DNA of 64,000 nucleotides from contig NZ_AOIQ01000012.1 of the NCBI RefSeq assembly GCF_000337515.1, forward strand, positions 37,166-101,165, given 5' to 3'. The stretch comes from Halovivax asiaticus JCM 14624. GTDB lineage: Archaea > Halobacteriota > Halobacteria > Halobacteriales > Natrialbaceae. The notes below the pieces were generated by a model. The model was given only the letters and a program-made list of their open reading frames with translations, searched no databases and was not told the origin of the DNA. Shown piece after piece: positions 17,648 to 26,527 of this stretch. Numbering within the stretch: the stretch's first letter is position 1; every line of letters begins with the position of its first letter. The position numbers were made by a program, and so were the translations under genes.

Positions 17648-18214
17648 ATGCACGTCATCGGAACCGTCGGGTTACCGGGCAGCGGCAAGGGAGAGGCGGC
17701 GACGGTCGCCCGCGAGGCGGGGATCCCCGTGGTGACGATGGGCGACGTGGTGCGCCAGGAGACCGCCGACCGCGGCCTGGATCCGGCGACGGATCACGGG
17801 GCGGTCGCGCAGGCGCTGCGCGACGAGGACGGCCCGACGGCGATCGCCCAGCGGTCGCTGCCGATGATCGAAGATCGCCTCGAGACCCACGACGCGGTCC
17901 TCGTCGACGGGATCCGGTCGGACGACGAGGTCGATGTCTTCGAGGACGCCTTCGGTGACGACTTCACGCTCGTGAGTATCGAAGCGCCGGCCGATATCCG
18001 CCGAGAGCGCCTCGACGACAGGGGACGCGACGCGGGCGCGGCCGACGGCGGCGAATCGCTCGACGCACGCGACGAACGCGAACTCGGCTGGGGGATGGGC
18101 GAGGCGATGGCCGACGCCGACGTCGTCGTCGAAAACACGGACACGCTGGCGGCGTTCCACGAGCGCGTCCGCGAGATCATCACCACCGACGCCGATCTAC
18201 AGGTCGACCAATGA
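17648..18214 (+). CDS. UPF0200 nucleotide-binding protein (adenylate kinase-like P-loop)
   Basis: This 188-residue P-loop protein begins MHVIGTVGLPGSGKGEAA, with Walker A GLPGSGKGE at about residues 8-16. It then has VVTMGDVVRQE and VDGIRSDDEVDVFE, the conserved elements of the UPF0200 family, related to dephospho-CoA and adenylate kinases. The substrate has not been established. The stop overlaps the next start by 4 nt (ATGA), so it is translationally coupled to the UPF0201 gene, a pairing known in other archaea. A TATA-like CCCTTATG lies about 28 bp before the ATG. Confidence 0.9.
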   Translation: MHVIGTVGLPGSGKGEAATVAREAGIPVVTMGDVVRQETADRGLDPATDHGAVAQALRDEDGPTAIAQRSLPMIEDRLETHDAVLVDGIRSDDEVDVFEDAFGDDFTLVSIEAPADIRRERLDDRGRDAGAADGGESLDARDERELGWGMGEAMADADVVVENTDTLAAFHERVREIITTDADLQVDQ

Positions 18215-18648
18215 GCGAAGACACCAGCGAGCCCGGCGAGGCGATCTATCGCGTCGACGTCGAGATCACGGCACCTGTCTTCGATACGGAAGTAACGGAT
18301 CGGGTTCGCGATGCGGTCGCGAACATCGTGCCGGAAGCCGACCTCGAGGAGCGCCACGGCGAGATCTACGGTCGGGCCCACTCGCTCGAGCACCTCTCGG
18401 AGCTGCTCCACCGCCACGAGATCCTCGATACCGCCAGAAGTGAGTTCTTCACCAACCGCGACGGCAACAGCTTCACGTTTGCGCTCAAAAAGCAACCGGC
18501 GTTGGAAGAGCGGGCGACCTTCGCCGTCGGCGAACCGGACGAACTCGGGGAGATCGATATTCGCGTGACGGTCGAGGAACCATCGCTCGAGGACTACGTC
18601 GACCATGTCGCGCCGCCAACCGAGGACGGCACGCCGATCGAGTCCTGA
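18211..18648 (+). CDS. UPF0201 (DUF54) RNA-binding-like protein
   Basis: This 145-residue protein matches the archaeal UPF0201 family. It opens with an alpha/beta segment YRVDVEITAPVFDTEVTDRV, has RAHSLEHLSELLHRHEILDTAR in the middle, and ends with a strand-rich half containing FTFALKKQPALEERATFAV. The family has an L5-like RNA-binding fold by structure, but its target is not known. It is coupled by a 4-nt overlap to the UPF0200 gene upstream, which suggests that the pair acts together. Confidence 0.88.
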   Translation: MSEDTSEPGEAIYRVDVEITAPVFDTEVTDRVRDAVANIVPEADLEERHGEIYGRAHSLEHLSELLHRHEILDTARSEFFTNRDGNSFTFALKKQPALEERATFAVGEPDELGEIDIRVTVEEPSLEDYVDHVAPPTEDGTPIES

Positions 18649-18715
18649 CTACAACCCGATAGGTCTGGTCGTAACAGGCCCAGGAACCCTCGAACGGCCA
18701 CAAACGGCCCGGAGA

Positions 18716-18723
18716 CTTAACTA
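18716..18723 (+). promoter_or_regulatory. TATA-like promoter of the zinc-ribbon HTH gene
   Basis: CTTAACTA lies 23-30 bp before the ATG at 18746, the normal spacing for a leaderless haloarchaeal gene. Confidence 0.5.
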
Positions 18724-18745
18724 CCGGGACTATCAGTACCGGTAT

Positions 18746-19762
18746 ATGTTGCCGACAGCGGACGGCGCGACGTGGGACGCCAACCCGTCCGAAGCGTTCG
18801 CGACACTCGGACACGAGACGCGCCTTGACGTTCTGGGCGCGCTCTGGGCAGCCGACGGGCCCATGCGCTACGAAGCGTTGCGCCGAACGGTCGCCCCCGA
18901 CGACCGGGGAAACTTCGGGTACCACCTCGACAAGCTCGCCGGCCACTTCATCAGAAAGTCGGATTCGGGGTACGAGCTCCGGCTGGCGGGTGAGCAAGTC
19001 GTCCGAGCGATCGTCGCGGGGACGATTACGGCGAATCCGGAACTATCGTCACGAGCGGTCGACAGCGAATGTGTCTTCTGCGGCGCGCCGGTCGAACTTC
19101 GCTACGACGACGAGACGATCACCGTCCAGTGTACGGCCTGTGCGGGACTCGTCGGTGGCGACCTTCCGCGGGGAACGTTCATGCACTACGAGTTTCCACC
19201 CGGCGGACTCTCCGGCCGATCGCCGGAGGAGATCGTCGATGCCGCCCACACCTACTACGACGCGAAGATCATCCCGATGATGCGGGGAATTTGCCCGATC
19301 TGTGCAGGCCAGATCGAGACGCGCGTCGAGGTCTGTGAGGACCACGAACCGATCGCTGACGACAACGAACCGGTCAGTGACGACGATACACCGACCGACG
19401 AACTCTGTTCGAACTGCGACTCGCGCACCGAAGCCTGGGCGATCCTCCAGTGTGAACGGTGCCGGTACACCAGACGATCGGTCCTCTGGTTTTCGATCTT
19501 GACTCACCCGGGTGTCGTCGCGTTCTACTACGATCACGGCGTCGACGATCCGGTCCCCCTGCGCAAGCTGACGTGGGAGCGCGCACAGATCGAACGGACC
19601 GTCAGCGTCGACATCGTCGAACGGGAGCCGGACGTGTTCCGGATCTGCCTCCAGATCGACGAGGAGCAACTCGTCGCCGAGCTGGGTGACGACCTGTGCG
19701 TCAGATCCGTCGACCGAATTCCCGCCGACGAGCAAGGGGCGTCGACAGCCAACACGTCGTAA
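18746..19762 (+). CDS. ArsR-like HTH regulator with zinc ribbons (DUF7351-like)
   Basis: This 338-residue protein has an N-terminal winged helix (about 8-95: AFATLGHETRLDVLGALWAA, then MRYEALRRTV and FGYHLDKLAGHFI). A middle and C-terminal region follows with at least three zinc-ribbon pairs: CVFCG with CTAC, CPIC with a later CED, and CSNC with CERC. Haloarchaeal proteins with this layout are probable transcription regulators whose zinc ribbons may sense metals or bind DNA or partners. The ATG at 18746 is chosen over 18605, which would overlap the UPF0201 gene, because a TATA-like box sits 27 bp before it. Confidence 0.82.
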   Translation: MLPTADGATWDANPSEAFATLGHETRLDVLGALWAADGPMRYEALRRTVAPDDRGNFGYHLDKLAGHFIRKSDSGYELRLAGEQVVRAIVAGTITANPELSSRAVDSECVFCGAPVELRYDDETITVQCTACAGLVGGDLPRGTFMHYEFPPGGLSGRSPEEIVDAAHTYYDAKIIPMMRGICPICAGQIETRVEVCEDHEPIADDNEPVSDDDTPTDELCSNCDSRTEAWAILQCERCRYTRRSVLWFSILTHPGVVAFYYDHGVDDPVPLRKLTWERAQIERTVSVDIVEREPDVFRICLQIDEEQLVAELGDDLCVRSVDRIPADEQGASTANTS

Positions 19763-19801
19763 CAGTTGAGTATTCAACAGTAGTGGCGTACGGGAAGGCT
19801 A

Positions 19802-19807
19802 TTTATT
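19802..19807 (+). promoter_or_regulatory. TATA-like promoter of the small wHTH gene
   Basis: TTTATT lies 24-29 bp before the ATG at 19831, consistent with a leaderless transcript. Confidence 0.45.
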
Positions 19808-19830
19808 CGATAGTGGTGTAACCAATCCTG

Positions 19831-20145
19831 ATGCCCAAAACGGTTGTCGACGGGGACGGAAGCACAGTCTGGCGCCTCCTCGGCGAACCACGCCGCCACC
19901 ACGTGCTCCGACACCTGGACGACACGGGAGAGCCGACGACGACGGCCGACCTCTCGCGGGCGATCACCGAGTACTGCGACGGCGACGACGAACAGGTCAG
20001 GCTCGCGCTCAGACACGTCGACGTCCCGAAACTGGCCGACGCCGACGTCCTCGAGTACGAGCCGGAACGGGACCGGATCGAGCCGACGCCGCGAGTCGAG
20101 ACGCTGTGTGCGGTGCTCGACGCCGTCGACGAACGGCTGGGGTGA
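19831..20145 (+). CDS. winged-helix protein, DUF7344-like
   Basis: This 104-residue protein is a single winged helix: VWRLLGEPRRHHVLRHLDD, then TTADLSRAITEYC as the second helix and VRLALRHVDVPKLADADVLEYE as recognition helix and wing, with a short acidic helix at the end. It resembles the DUF7344 proteins at 7667-8020 and 45262-45789 of this window but has no membrane helices. It is probably a DNA-binding regulator. Target unknown. Confidence 0.75.
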   Translation: MPKTVVDGDGSTVWRLLGEPRRHHVLRHLDDTGEPTTTADLSRAITEYCDGDDEQVRLALRHVDVPKLADADVLEYEPERDRIEPTPRVETLCAVLDAVDERLG

Positions 20146-20252
20146 TCCCCGACGGTCGATCGACAGTCGGCCGAACGAGGGTCGGCGAGTGTGAGTGACG
20201 AGTGGAGCGGAACGGAGTCGCAGCCCCGTGGAGTCACCGCTTGGTGCACTCG

Positions 20253-20306
20253 TCGGGTCCCGAGAGTCGTTGGGTCCGGAGGGTCATCGGGCCCCGAGGG
20301 TTGTCA
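20253..20306. repeat. degenerate 18-bp tandem repeat
   Basis: Three adjacent 18-bp units (20253-20270, 20271-20288, 20289-20306) share the pattern GGGTCCCGAGAGT..., with several substitutions each. They lie between two convergent genes. No coding or regulatory role is evident. Confidence 0.35.
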
Positions 20307-20355
20307 GGTTCGGAGTCACAAAACTGAGCGAGCTAGCGATCGCCACACCGTCAGA

Positions 20356-21753
20356 TTATCCGAACGGGCCGCCACCGCCACCCATCCCGCCCATGCCACC
20401 GCCTCCGCCGCCTCCCATCTGCTGCATCATGCGCTGCATCTCCTTCTCCGAGCCCATCCCCTGGAACTGCTTCATGGTCCGTTCCATCAGTTTGAACTGG
20501 TCTAGGAGTTCGCGGACGGATTCCTCGCTGGTGCCGGAGCCACGGGCGATGCGCTCGATCTGGCTGGCGCCGATCGCGCGCGGGTACTCCTTCTCGGCGT
20601 CGGTCATCGAATCCATGATGACCCGGAAGGTGTGCATGCGCTCTTCGGTGACGTCCATCGCGTCGTCGGGCAGCTGATCCTTGATGCCGCCGCCCATGCC
20701 GGGGATCATGTCGAGCACCTGCGAGAGCGGGCCCATGTTGTTCATCGCCTCGAGTTGCTTCTGCATGTCGTTCAGGGTGAAGTTACCCTGCAGCATCTCC
20801 TCGGGGTCCCAGTCATCCTCTTCGATGTCCGTCTGGTCCATCGCGCGCTCGACGCGTTCGGCGAGCTGGGCCAGGTCGCCCATCCCGAGCAGTCGGGAGA
20901 TGAACCCTTCGGGCTCGAAGCGCTCGATGTCGTCGACCTCCTCGCCGGTCCCGAGGAAGGCGATCGAGGAGTCGGTCTGGTCGACCGCCGCCAGTGCGCC
21001 GCCACCTTTCGCCGTCCCGTCTAACTTCGTGATGACGACGCCGTCGATGCCGATGGAGTCGTGGAACTCGCGGGCCTGGTCCTTCGCACCCTGACCGATC
21101 GCGGCGTCGAGGACGAGCAAGGAGATGTCCGGATCCACGACGCGCTCGATCTCCTCGATTTCGTCGATCAGGTCGTCTTCCAAGGCGTGGCGACCGGCGG
21201 TGTCGACGATGTGGACGTCGGCGTTGGCCGTCTCCTCGAGGCCGGTGCGCGCGATCTCGACGGGATCTTCCGAGTCGGGATCGCCGTAGAATTCGACCTC
21301 CGCACGCTCGGTCATCTGTTTCGCCTGGTCGAAAGCGCCCGGCCGGAAGGTGTCGGTCTGGATGACCGCCGGTTTGAGTCCCTTCGTCGAGAACCACCAG
21401 GCCATCTTGGCCGCGGAGGTCGTCTTCCCCGACCCCTGCAGCCCGGCCAGCAGGATCGTCTGATCTTCGAGCGGGAGCTCCGTCGACTCGCCGATGAGGT
21501 CGACGAGTTCCTCGTAGACGATGCGCAGGACGAAGTCGCGCGCCGGCGTCCCCGCGGGCGGCTCCTCTTCTAACGCACGCGTCTCGATGTTCTCCGAGAG
21601 CTCCATCACGAGCGAGACGTCGACGTCGGCCGACAGCAGCGAGCGCTGGATCTCCGTGACGACCGACTCGACGTCGGCCTCGCTGATACGAGATTTGCCC
21701 CGGAGGTCGTCTAAGGTCCCCCGCAGCGAACTGCCGAGATCGTCGAGTACCAT
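20356..21753 (-). CDS. srp54: signal recognition particle GTPase SRP54
   Basis: This is the 465-residue archaeal SRP54/Ffh. The N domain is residues 1-90. The G domain has Walker [10 protein letters not shown] at 104-112, the [13 protein letters not shown] motif, DTAGR and [10 protein letters not shown]. The Met-rich M domain (about 300-440) binds SRP RNA and signal sequences, and the tail is Gly/Met-rich. It recognises signal sequences on ribosome-bound nascent chains and docks with FtsY. Its receptor gene is 3 kb away in the window (24808-26067). It is transcribed alone. Confidence 0.97.
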   Translation of the reverse strand: MVLDDLGSSLRGTLDDLRGKSRISEADVESVVTEIQRSLLSADVDVSLVMELSENIETRALEEEPPAGTPARDFVLRIVYEELVDLIGESTELPLEDQTILLAGLQGSGKTTSAAKMAWWFSTKGLKPAVIQTDTFRPGAFDQAKQMTERAEVEFYGDPDSEDPVEIARTGLEETANADVHIVDTAGRHALEDDLIDEIEEIERVVDPDISLLVLDAAIGQGAKDQAREFHDSIGIDGVVITKLDGTAKGGGALAAVDQTDSSIAFLGTGEEVDDIERFEPEGFISRLLGMGDLAQLAERVERAMDQTDIEEDDWDPEEMLQGNFTLNDMQKQLEAMNNMGPLSQVLDMIPGMGGGIKDQLPDDAMDVTEERMHTFRVIMDSMTDAEKEYPRAIGASQIERIARGSGTSEESVRELLDQFKLMERTMKQFQGMGSEKEMQRMMQQMGGGGGGGMGGMGGGGGPFG

Positions 21754-21959
21754 TTGCCGAGCCTACGCGGCGCGCTCGTTAAAGGCTTTTCTCGCGCGGA
21801 CGATCGTGTCGGCCCGATCGGCGGCCGTGACTGGGCCAGCCGACGTCGCCGGTGACGGCGGCCCACCCGATGACTGCTGGAAGCGCCAGCGGCTCGGACA
21901 GCCAGCCAGTTCCCGAAAGAACCAGCAACGCTTTCCACGGAACCAGCCGAACACCAAGT

Positions 21960-22196
21960 ATGAGCGACGACACGACAGCCGACGGCGGACAGCAGACCGA
22001 GGAGGAGCCGACGAATGGGTCCGAAGCCGTAACGACCGTCAGGATCACCGTCGAAGACGGCCTCTGGATCGCCGCGGACGACGAGACCGGGATCTCCAGT
22101 CAGGGCCCCACCAAGTTTGACGCCTTGCGGAATCTCGCGGCGACGCTCGAAACCGTCGAGGAAGGCGACGAAGCCGACGACGAGGACTGGCTCTGA
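21960..22196 (+). CDS. HicB-like antitoxin-fold protein
   Basis: This 78-residue acidic protein contains a partial HicB-type beta-alpha fold: TVRITVEDGLWIAADDETGISSQG, then KFDALRNLAATLETVEE. HicB antitoxins normally pair with a HicA toxin. No HicA-like gene (about 60 residues with a dsRBD-like fold) is beside it, so it is an orphan, perhaps a regulator of its own. The start at 21960 is chosen because the upstream codons of the longer frame look unrelated. Confidence 0.65.
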   Translation: MSDDTTADGGQQTEEEPTNGSEAVTTVRITVEDGLWIAADDETGISSQGPTKFDALRNLAATLETVEEGDEADDEDWL

Positions 22197-22234
22197 GGCC
22201 ACAACGTTTTGTCAGTCCGCCCGAACCTGTTGAC

Positions 22235-22645
22235 ATGGAAGCCGACTGTCCGTTCTGCGAGATCGTCGCCGGGGGAGGCGACGCCGCCGAAGTCTATCGA
22301 ACCGACGAGGCCGTAGCGTTCCTCGACGCCAGCCCGGCCGTCGACGGTCACACGCTGGTGATCCCGACGAGCCACCGCGAGGAGATCACGACCGCCCCGG
22401 TGCCGACGCGCCAAGCCGTCTTCGACGCCGTCGGCCACGTTTCCGATGCCCTCGAACAGGCACTCGATCCCGACGGCTTCAGCGTATTCCACACCTCCGG
22501 CCCGCTCGTCGGCAGGATCGACCACGCCCACGTCCACGTCCTGCCTCGCAGTGGCGACGACGGGATCTCCCTCTCGCTCGAGCGCGACTCGCTGGAGGCG
22601 GAGCGGGCCGAAACGCTCGCAGAGCGAATTCGGTCGAACAGCTGA
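22235..22645 (+). CDS. HIT family nucleotide hydrolase/transferase
   Basis: This 136-residue histidine-triad protein has a zinc-binding start (ADCPFCEIVAGG), the strand region VAFLDASPAVDGHTLVIPTSHRE and the catalytic triad HAHVHVLP near residue 91. Enzymes of this branch (Hint/AP4A type) cleave nucleotide phosphoramidates or dinucleoside polyphosphates in the cytosol. The substrate is not certain. Confidence 0.93.
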   Translation: MEADCPFCEIVAGGGDAAEVYRTDEAVAFLDASPAVDGHTLVIPTSHREEITTAPVPTRQAVFDAVGHVSDALEQALDPDGFSVFHTSGPLVGRIDHAHVHVLPRSGDDGISLSLERDSLEAERAETLAERIRSNS

Positions 22646-22669
22646 GGAACAATCCGGAAGCGAAACCGA

Positions 22670-23497
22670 TCACTTCCGCGCGATTCGCGGGGACAGGACG
22701 TACTCCACGGAGCCCTCGCCGTCGGCGATCTCGAACCCGAGCGAGATCGGCGTCTCCGTCCCGATCCTGAGATCGACGGCCGCATCACCGGGGATGGCCC
22801 GGCTCATGTCGCGGAGGTACTCGAGGGAGTACAGTGAACGGGCCTCGCCCGGGGTGAACGCCTGGAGGTCGGTCGCCTCGAATTCCAGCGAGACGGAGTC
22901 GACGTCCCCGTCGGCCTCGATCCGAAGCGCCTCGTCAGCCAGGGCGATCGAGAGGTGGTTCGCTACCAGATCGGTCGCCCCGACGAACCGGTCGACGGTC
23001 GCGCTTGGCAGGACGGCCCCGCCACCGTACTCGAAACGCAGTTCCGTCGGATCCGGCGGCGAGCGGATCGTCTCGGGGTCGAGCAGCCCCATCTCGTATC
23101 GAAGCTCGCCGATACCGACACGGAGGTGACGCGTCCCTGCGTCCACGGCGAGGGTCACCGGCCGATCGCGATCGGCCAGCCCGACGATCGTTCCGAGCCG
23201 TTCGACGTCGAGGCCGAACGTTCCGTTCGCGCCGTCGTAGGTCTCGAACGCACCGGCAGCGAGGTCCACGTTGACGGAAGCGACGACGGCCGGGTCGGTC
23301 GCAATGACCGACAGCCCATCGTCGTCGAATTCGAGGCGACACTCGGTGACCAGCGCGGAGAGCGCGTCGATCACCGTCGAGAGCGTCCCGGCATCGACGC
23401 GCGCCACGATGGTAGCGTTGGAGAGGTTTCGCTCCCCGTTCGATCCGGCCCCACTCACCGCACTTCCGGCGTCGTTCACGTTCGTCATGCGTGTCAT
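22670..23497 (-). CDS. PCNA-like DNA sliding clamp (probable paralogue)
   Basis: This 275-residue protein aligns across the archaeal PCNA fold. The N-terminal domain has TIVARVDAGTLSTVIDALSAL, followed by the interdomain region LLDPETIRSPPDP. The second domain has ATDLVANHLSIALAD and the C-terminal VEYVLSPRIARK. PCNA trimers encircle DNA and tether polymerases and repair enzymes. It is longer than the usual 245-250 residues because of a Gly/Ser/Asn-rich N-terminal extension of about 25 residues. In haloarchaea pcnA usually neighbours priL; here it does not, so this may be a second clamp. Two close starts (23497, 23488) are possible. A TATA-like box favours 23497. Confidence 0.85.
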   Translation of the reverse strand: MTRMTNVNDAGSAVSGAGSNGERNLSNATIVARVDAGTLSTVIDALSALVTECRLEFDDDGLSVIATDPAVVASVNVDLAAGAFETYDGANGTFGLDVERLGTIVGLADRDRPVTLAVDAGTRHLRVGIGELRYEMGLLDPETIRSPPDPTELRFEYGGGAVLPSATVDRFVGATDLVANHLSIALADEALRIEADGDVDSVSLEFEATDLQAFTPGEARSLYSLEYLRDMSRAIPGDAAVDLRIGTETPISLGFEIADGEGSVEYVLSPRIARK

Positions 23498-23516
23498 CTA
23501 CACCCGGTCGACGTCG

Positions 23517-23570
23517 GTTAAGGATTTCGACCGTTTTCGAACCCATAACCCGTATCGGAGTATACTTATA
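23517..23570. promoter_or_regulatory. divergent promoters between PCNA-like and DUF genes
   Basis: On the minus strand CCTTAACC (23517-23524) lies about 24 bp before the PCNA-like ATG at 23497. On the plus strand TACTTATA (23563-23570) lies 34-41 bp before the ATG at 23604. Both fit archaeal TATA boxes. Confidence 0.45.
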
Positions 23571-23603
23571 TCCCTGTTCGAATATCATAATCAGAAATAG
23601 AGT

Positions 23604-24161
23604 ATGTCCGGTGAAACACGCGACCGCGGAATCCTCAGCCCGGCTGACCGAGCGTACCTCCGCGGCGAGACGACGCTCGCGAGCGAACAGTCCGAACGAA
23701 ACACGAGAGCCAGGATCCGAAGCCGGATCGCTGAATCGCTCCGAGACTTCGAACTCCTGATCGAACACCTCTCGGAACGAGACCGGCGGCTCCTCTTCGA
23801 AGGCGAAGACGGAATCGAGACGTTCGACGCGCTCGTCTCGGCGTTCGCCTTCCTCTACGAAGGGGTCGACGAGACTGGCCTCTCCTTCGAGCACGTTCTC
23901 TCGGAGGGAATCAACCTCGCCGAGGCGAAGCGGGACCGAGCGGCCGTCGTCGATCTCGACGTCGCCCTTCAGACGCTCACCGTCGAACAGCTCCGCGAGA
24001 AACTCCGTCGAGGAGACGCCCTCTCACTCCCGGAACTCGCTGTGGCGCAGGCAAGCGAGGAGATCACGCCCGACGAACTGACCCGCTACGCCGCCAGCCG
24101 ATCGGAGGAACCAACGGCCATCGACGACGGGCGAATCCAGTCCAAAGTCACCGACTTCTAA
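23604..24161 (+). CDS. haloarchaeal protein of unknown function, divergent from PCNA-like gene
   Basis: This 185-residue, mostly alpha-helical protein opens with RGILSPADRAYLRGE, followed by SEQSERNTRARIRSRIAESLRDF. This N-terminal module recurs in several haloarchaeal proteins of unknown role, often of a regulatory or mobile-element nature. The remainder is rich in Leu, Glu and Arg and contains a helix pair near QTLTVEQLREKLRRGDALS. No catalytic motif, signal or membrane segment is seen. It is transcribed divergently from the sliding clamp gene. Confidence 0.75.
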   Translation: MSGETRDRGILSPADRAYLRGETTLASEQSERNTRARIRSRIAESLRDFELLIEHLSERDRRLLFEGEDGIETFDALVSAFAFLYEGVDETGLSFEHVLSEGINLAEAKRDRAAVVDLDVALQTLTVEQLREKLRRGDALSLPELAVAQASEEITPDELTRYAASRSEEPTAIDDGRIQSKVTDF

Positions 24162-24281
24162 CCCAGAAAACCGACGGCGCCCCCACTGACGACGGATAGC
24201 GCAATCGACGCTGCCGTCTCGGTTCTCCCCGCCCGTCCGTCCATCGACGCCATCACCGAACCGAGCCCACGAGCGAGCGGG

Positions 24282-24710
24282 TCAGAGCCCGGACGCAGCA
24301 TCGGCTGAGTCGGACGGGTTCCGCTCGAAGAACACCGCTTGTCTGGCGAACAGATACACCAGCAGGAGGAGTTGGACGATCGGGAGTTCGCCGAGAGTCA
24401 GCTCGGACAATCGAGCCGTCTCCAGAAGGATGACGAGCATCAGTCCCAGGGTCGTGAGCGTCCACGCGATCCAGTTCCGGCGCCACAGCCCCCACGCGAG
24501 CAGGACGAGCGAGAGGCCGATCACCGGAGCGAGCGACGCGAGCGGCGTCGGATCGGCGTAGATGCTGCCGTAGCCCCAGACGATCCACAGGAGACCGTTC
24601 AGCGCGACCAGCAGACTCACCAGCGTGACCCCAAGCGGAGTTCCAGAATCACCGTCGGAGGTGCCTGGGGAACCGTGGCCGGTGTCGGCAGGGGCGGCAG
24701 GGTCGGCCAT
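24282..24710 (-). CDS. four-helix membrane protein of unknown function
   Basis: This 142-residue protein has a disordered acidic N-terminus (about 1-24) followed by hydrophobic helices at about 27-48, 57-75, 80-98 and 107-125. There is no metal or catalytic motif. It lies 97 bp downstream of ftsY on the same strand. Function unknown. Confidence 0.65.
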   Translation of the reverse strand: MADPAAPADTGHGSPGTSDGDSGTPLGVTLVSLLVALNGLLWIVWGYGSIYADPTPLASLAPVIGLSLVLLAWGLWRRNWIAWTLTTLGLMLVILLETARLSELTLGELPIVQLLLLVYLFARQAVFFERNPSDSADAASGL

Positions 24711-24807
24711 CGATAGTTGCGTTTCGAGTACGCTCCACTTATTTGGTCGGGACGAGCGAAGGGATCGTTACTTCACCGTCGAACGGAGAAAACCTTCGAC
24801 TGAGGCG

Positions 24808-26067
24808 TCACTCCTCGGCGAGCAATCGATTCGCGAGTTCGTCGGGGTCGAACCGCTCCAGATCGTCGTAGCCCTGGCCGACGCCGAGGAAGATGATCGG
24901 CTTGCCGGTCACCTGGGCGATGGAGATGGCGGCGCCGCCGTTGGAGTCGGCGTCGGCCTTCGTCAGGATCGCGCCGTCCATCTCGACGGCCTCGTTGAAC
25001 TCGCGGGCACGTTTGACCGCGTCCTGGCCCGCGACGGCCTCGTCGACGAACAGCGTCATGTCCGGGTCGACGACGCGACCGATCTTCTCCAACTGGTCCA
25101 TCAGGCCCTCGTCGGTGTGGAGTCGGCCAGCCGTGTCGCCGAGGACGACGTCGACGTCGTTCGCCTCGGCGTACTCCACGGCGTCGTAGAGCACCGCGGC
25201 GGGGTCGCCGCCCTGCTCGTGGGTGATGAGCTTCGTCCCGCGGGCTTCGGCGTGCTCCTTGATCTGCTCGTTCGCGCCGGCCCGGTAGGTGTCGCCGTTG
25301 GCCATCACGGTCGAGTAGCCCCGGGCATCGAGCCAGCGGTCGAGTTTGGCGATCGAGGTCGTCTTCCCGACGCCGTTGACGCCGGTGAAGACGATGACGA
25401 GCGGTTTCTCGGCCTCGGCCACCCGTTCCTCGACGTCGAACTGGCCGACGCTGATCACGTCTTTGATCGCCGTCCGCAACGCGTCCTCGACGACCTCGCC
25501 GGTCGAGGTGGTGAAGGTTCGCGTCTCCCCGACCAGTTCGTCGCGCATCGTGCCGACGATCTCGTCGACGACACTCACCTCGACGTCGGAGGAGAGCAAG
25601 GCCAGTTCGAGCTGGTCGAGCGGCCCCTTCAGGTCCGCCTCCTCGATGACGAACTTCCCGCGGGCGAGCGAAGCCGCTTTGCGCCCGAATCCGGGGCCGT
25701 CCGAGGCGGACTCGTCAGTATCAGCGGCGACGCCCCCGCGATAGCCGCCCGACTCGCCGTCGGCTGACGACCCCACAGAGGCGTCAGTCGGCTCCCGCTC
25801 GGCGTCGGTAGCCATCCCTTCGGTGGTGTCAGCGGAGGCTCCCTCGGTGGCGTCAACGGACGCCCGCTCGGTAGTTGCCGTCCGTTCGCCAGCCGACGGA
25901 TCCGGACGCTCGTCGGCCCCGCCGGTCGGTTCGGCTGCGCTCGCGTCGGCCGCAGCCGCCGTTTCCTCGGGCGCGTCCGCCTCGTCTAGCTCCTCTGCGT
26001 TCTCGTCTGCGACGTCTTCGGCCTCCGATCGGAAGCTCCCGAGTTTCTCCTTCAGGTTGTCGAACAT
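24808..26067 (-). CDS. ftsY: signal recognition particle receptor FtsY
   Basis: This 419-residue SRP receptor has a long, highly acidic and low-complexity N-terminal A region (about 1-125, rich in Asp, Glu, Ala and Thr) typical of halophiles, and then the N domain (about 130-215). The GTPase G domain has Walker A GVNGVGKTT at 229-237, followed by DTYRAGANEQ, DTAGR and a TKADADSNGG motif. It docks SRP54-ribosome complexes on the membrane translocon. It sits 4 bp after the prefoldin alpha gene, the usual archaeal operon. Confidence 0.97.
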   Translation of the reverse strand: MFDNLKEKLGSFRSEAEDVADENAEELDEADAPEETAAAADASAAEPTGGADERPDPSAGERTATTERASVDATEGASADTTEGMATDAEREPTDASVGSSADGESGGYRGGVAADTDESASDGPGFGRKAASLARGKFVIEEADLKGPLDQLELALLSSDVEVSVVDEIVGTMRDELVGETRTFTTSTGEVVEDALRTAIKDVISVGQFDVEERVAEAEKPLVIVFTGVNGVGKTTSIAKLDRWLDARGYSTVMANGDTYRAGANEQIKEHAEARGTKLITHEQGGDPAAVLYDAVEYAEANDVDVVLGDTAGRLHTDEGLMDQLEKIGRVVDPDMTLFVDEAVAGQDAVKRAREFNEAVEMDGAILTKADADSNGGAAISIAQVTGKPIIFLGVGQGYDDLERFDPDELANRLLAEE

Positions 26068-26071
26068 GGCC

Positions 26072-26527
26072 CTACTCGTCCGGCTCTCCCTGACCGCCTA
26101 GGGCGCCCATCTGCTGTTGCATCGCCTGCTGCTGGAGTTGCTGGGCCTGCTGTTCGAGCTGGGTGCTCTCGGCTTCGAGTTCGGAGATCTCTTCGGTTAC
26201 CTCGTCGATGCGGTCGTCGAGACGGTCGGCCTTGGAATCGAGCGTCTCGACCGCGTCGTCCTGTTCGAATTCGGCCGCGTAGTCGCCGCCGAGTTCGACG
26301 ATGACCTCGTCGATGTCCTGAACCTCGGCGCGGACGTACGCCCCGCCACCGAGGGGAACCTGCACGATCGAACCCGATTCGAGAGATTCGACGGCGTCGA
26401 TCGCCTCGTCGACGGCGGTCTGCTCGTTGCGAATCTCCTCGACGCTCTCCTGTAGCGCCTCGATCTGCTCTTCGATCTGCTGGAGTTCCTGCGAGAGGGC
26501 CTGTAGCTCCTGCTGGCTTCCACTCAT
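26072..26527 (-). CDS. pfdA: prefoldin alpha subunit
   Basis: This 151-residue protein has two long coiled coils, N-terminal (about 3-45) and C-terminal (about 100-140), joined by the beta-hairpin region LESGSIVQVPLGGGAYVRAEV. This is the pattern of prefoldin alpha. The hexamer holds unfolded proteins and hands them to the thermosome. The Gln/Met-rich end (QQQAMQQQMGALGGQ) is common in this family. The ATG overlaps the stop of an upstream 25-codon frame by 4 nt. It is followed closely by ftsY. Confidence 0.95.
   Translation of the reverse strand: MSGSQQELQALSQELQQIEEQIEALQESVEEIRNEQTAVDEAIDAVESLESGSIVQVPLGGGAYVRAEVQDIDEVIVELGGDYAAEFEQDDAVETLDSKADRLDDRIDEVTEEISELEAESTQLEQQAQQLQQQAMQQQMGALGGQGEPDE

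Noticed and set aside
20146..20355. Possible SRP RNA or other structured RNA next to srp54
   Set aside because: The stretch is GC-rich with degenerate 18-bp repeats, but I could not build the conserved helix 8 loop of SRP RNA in it.
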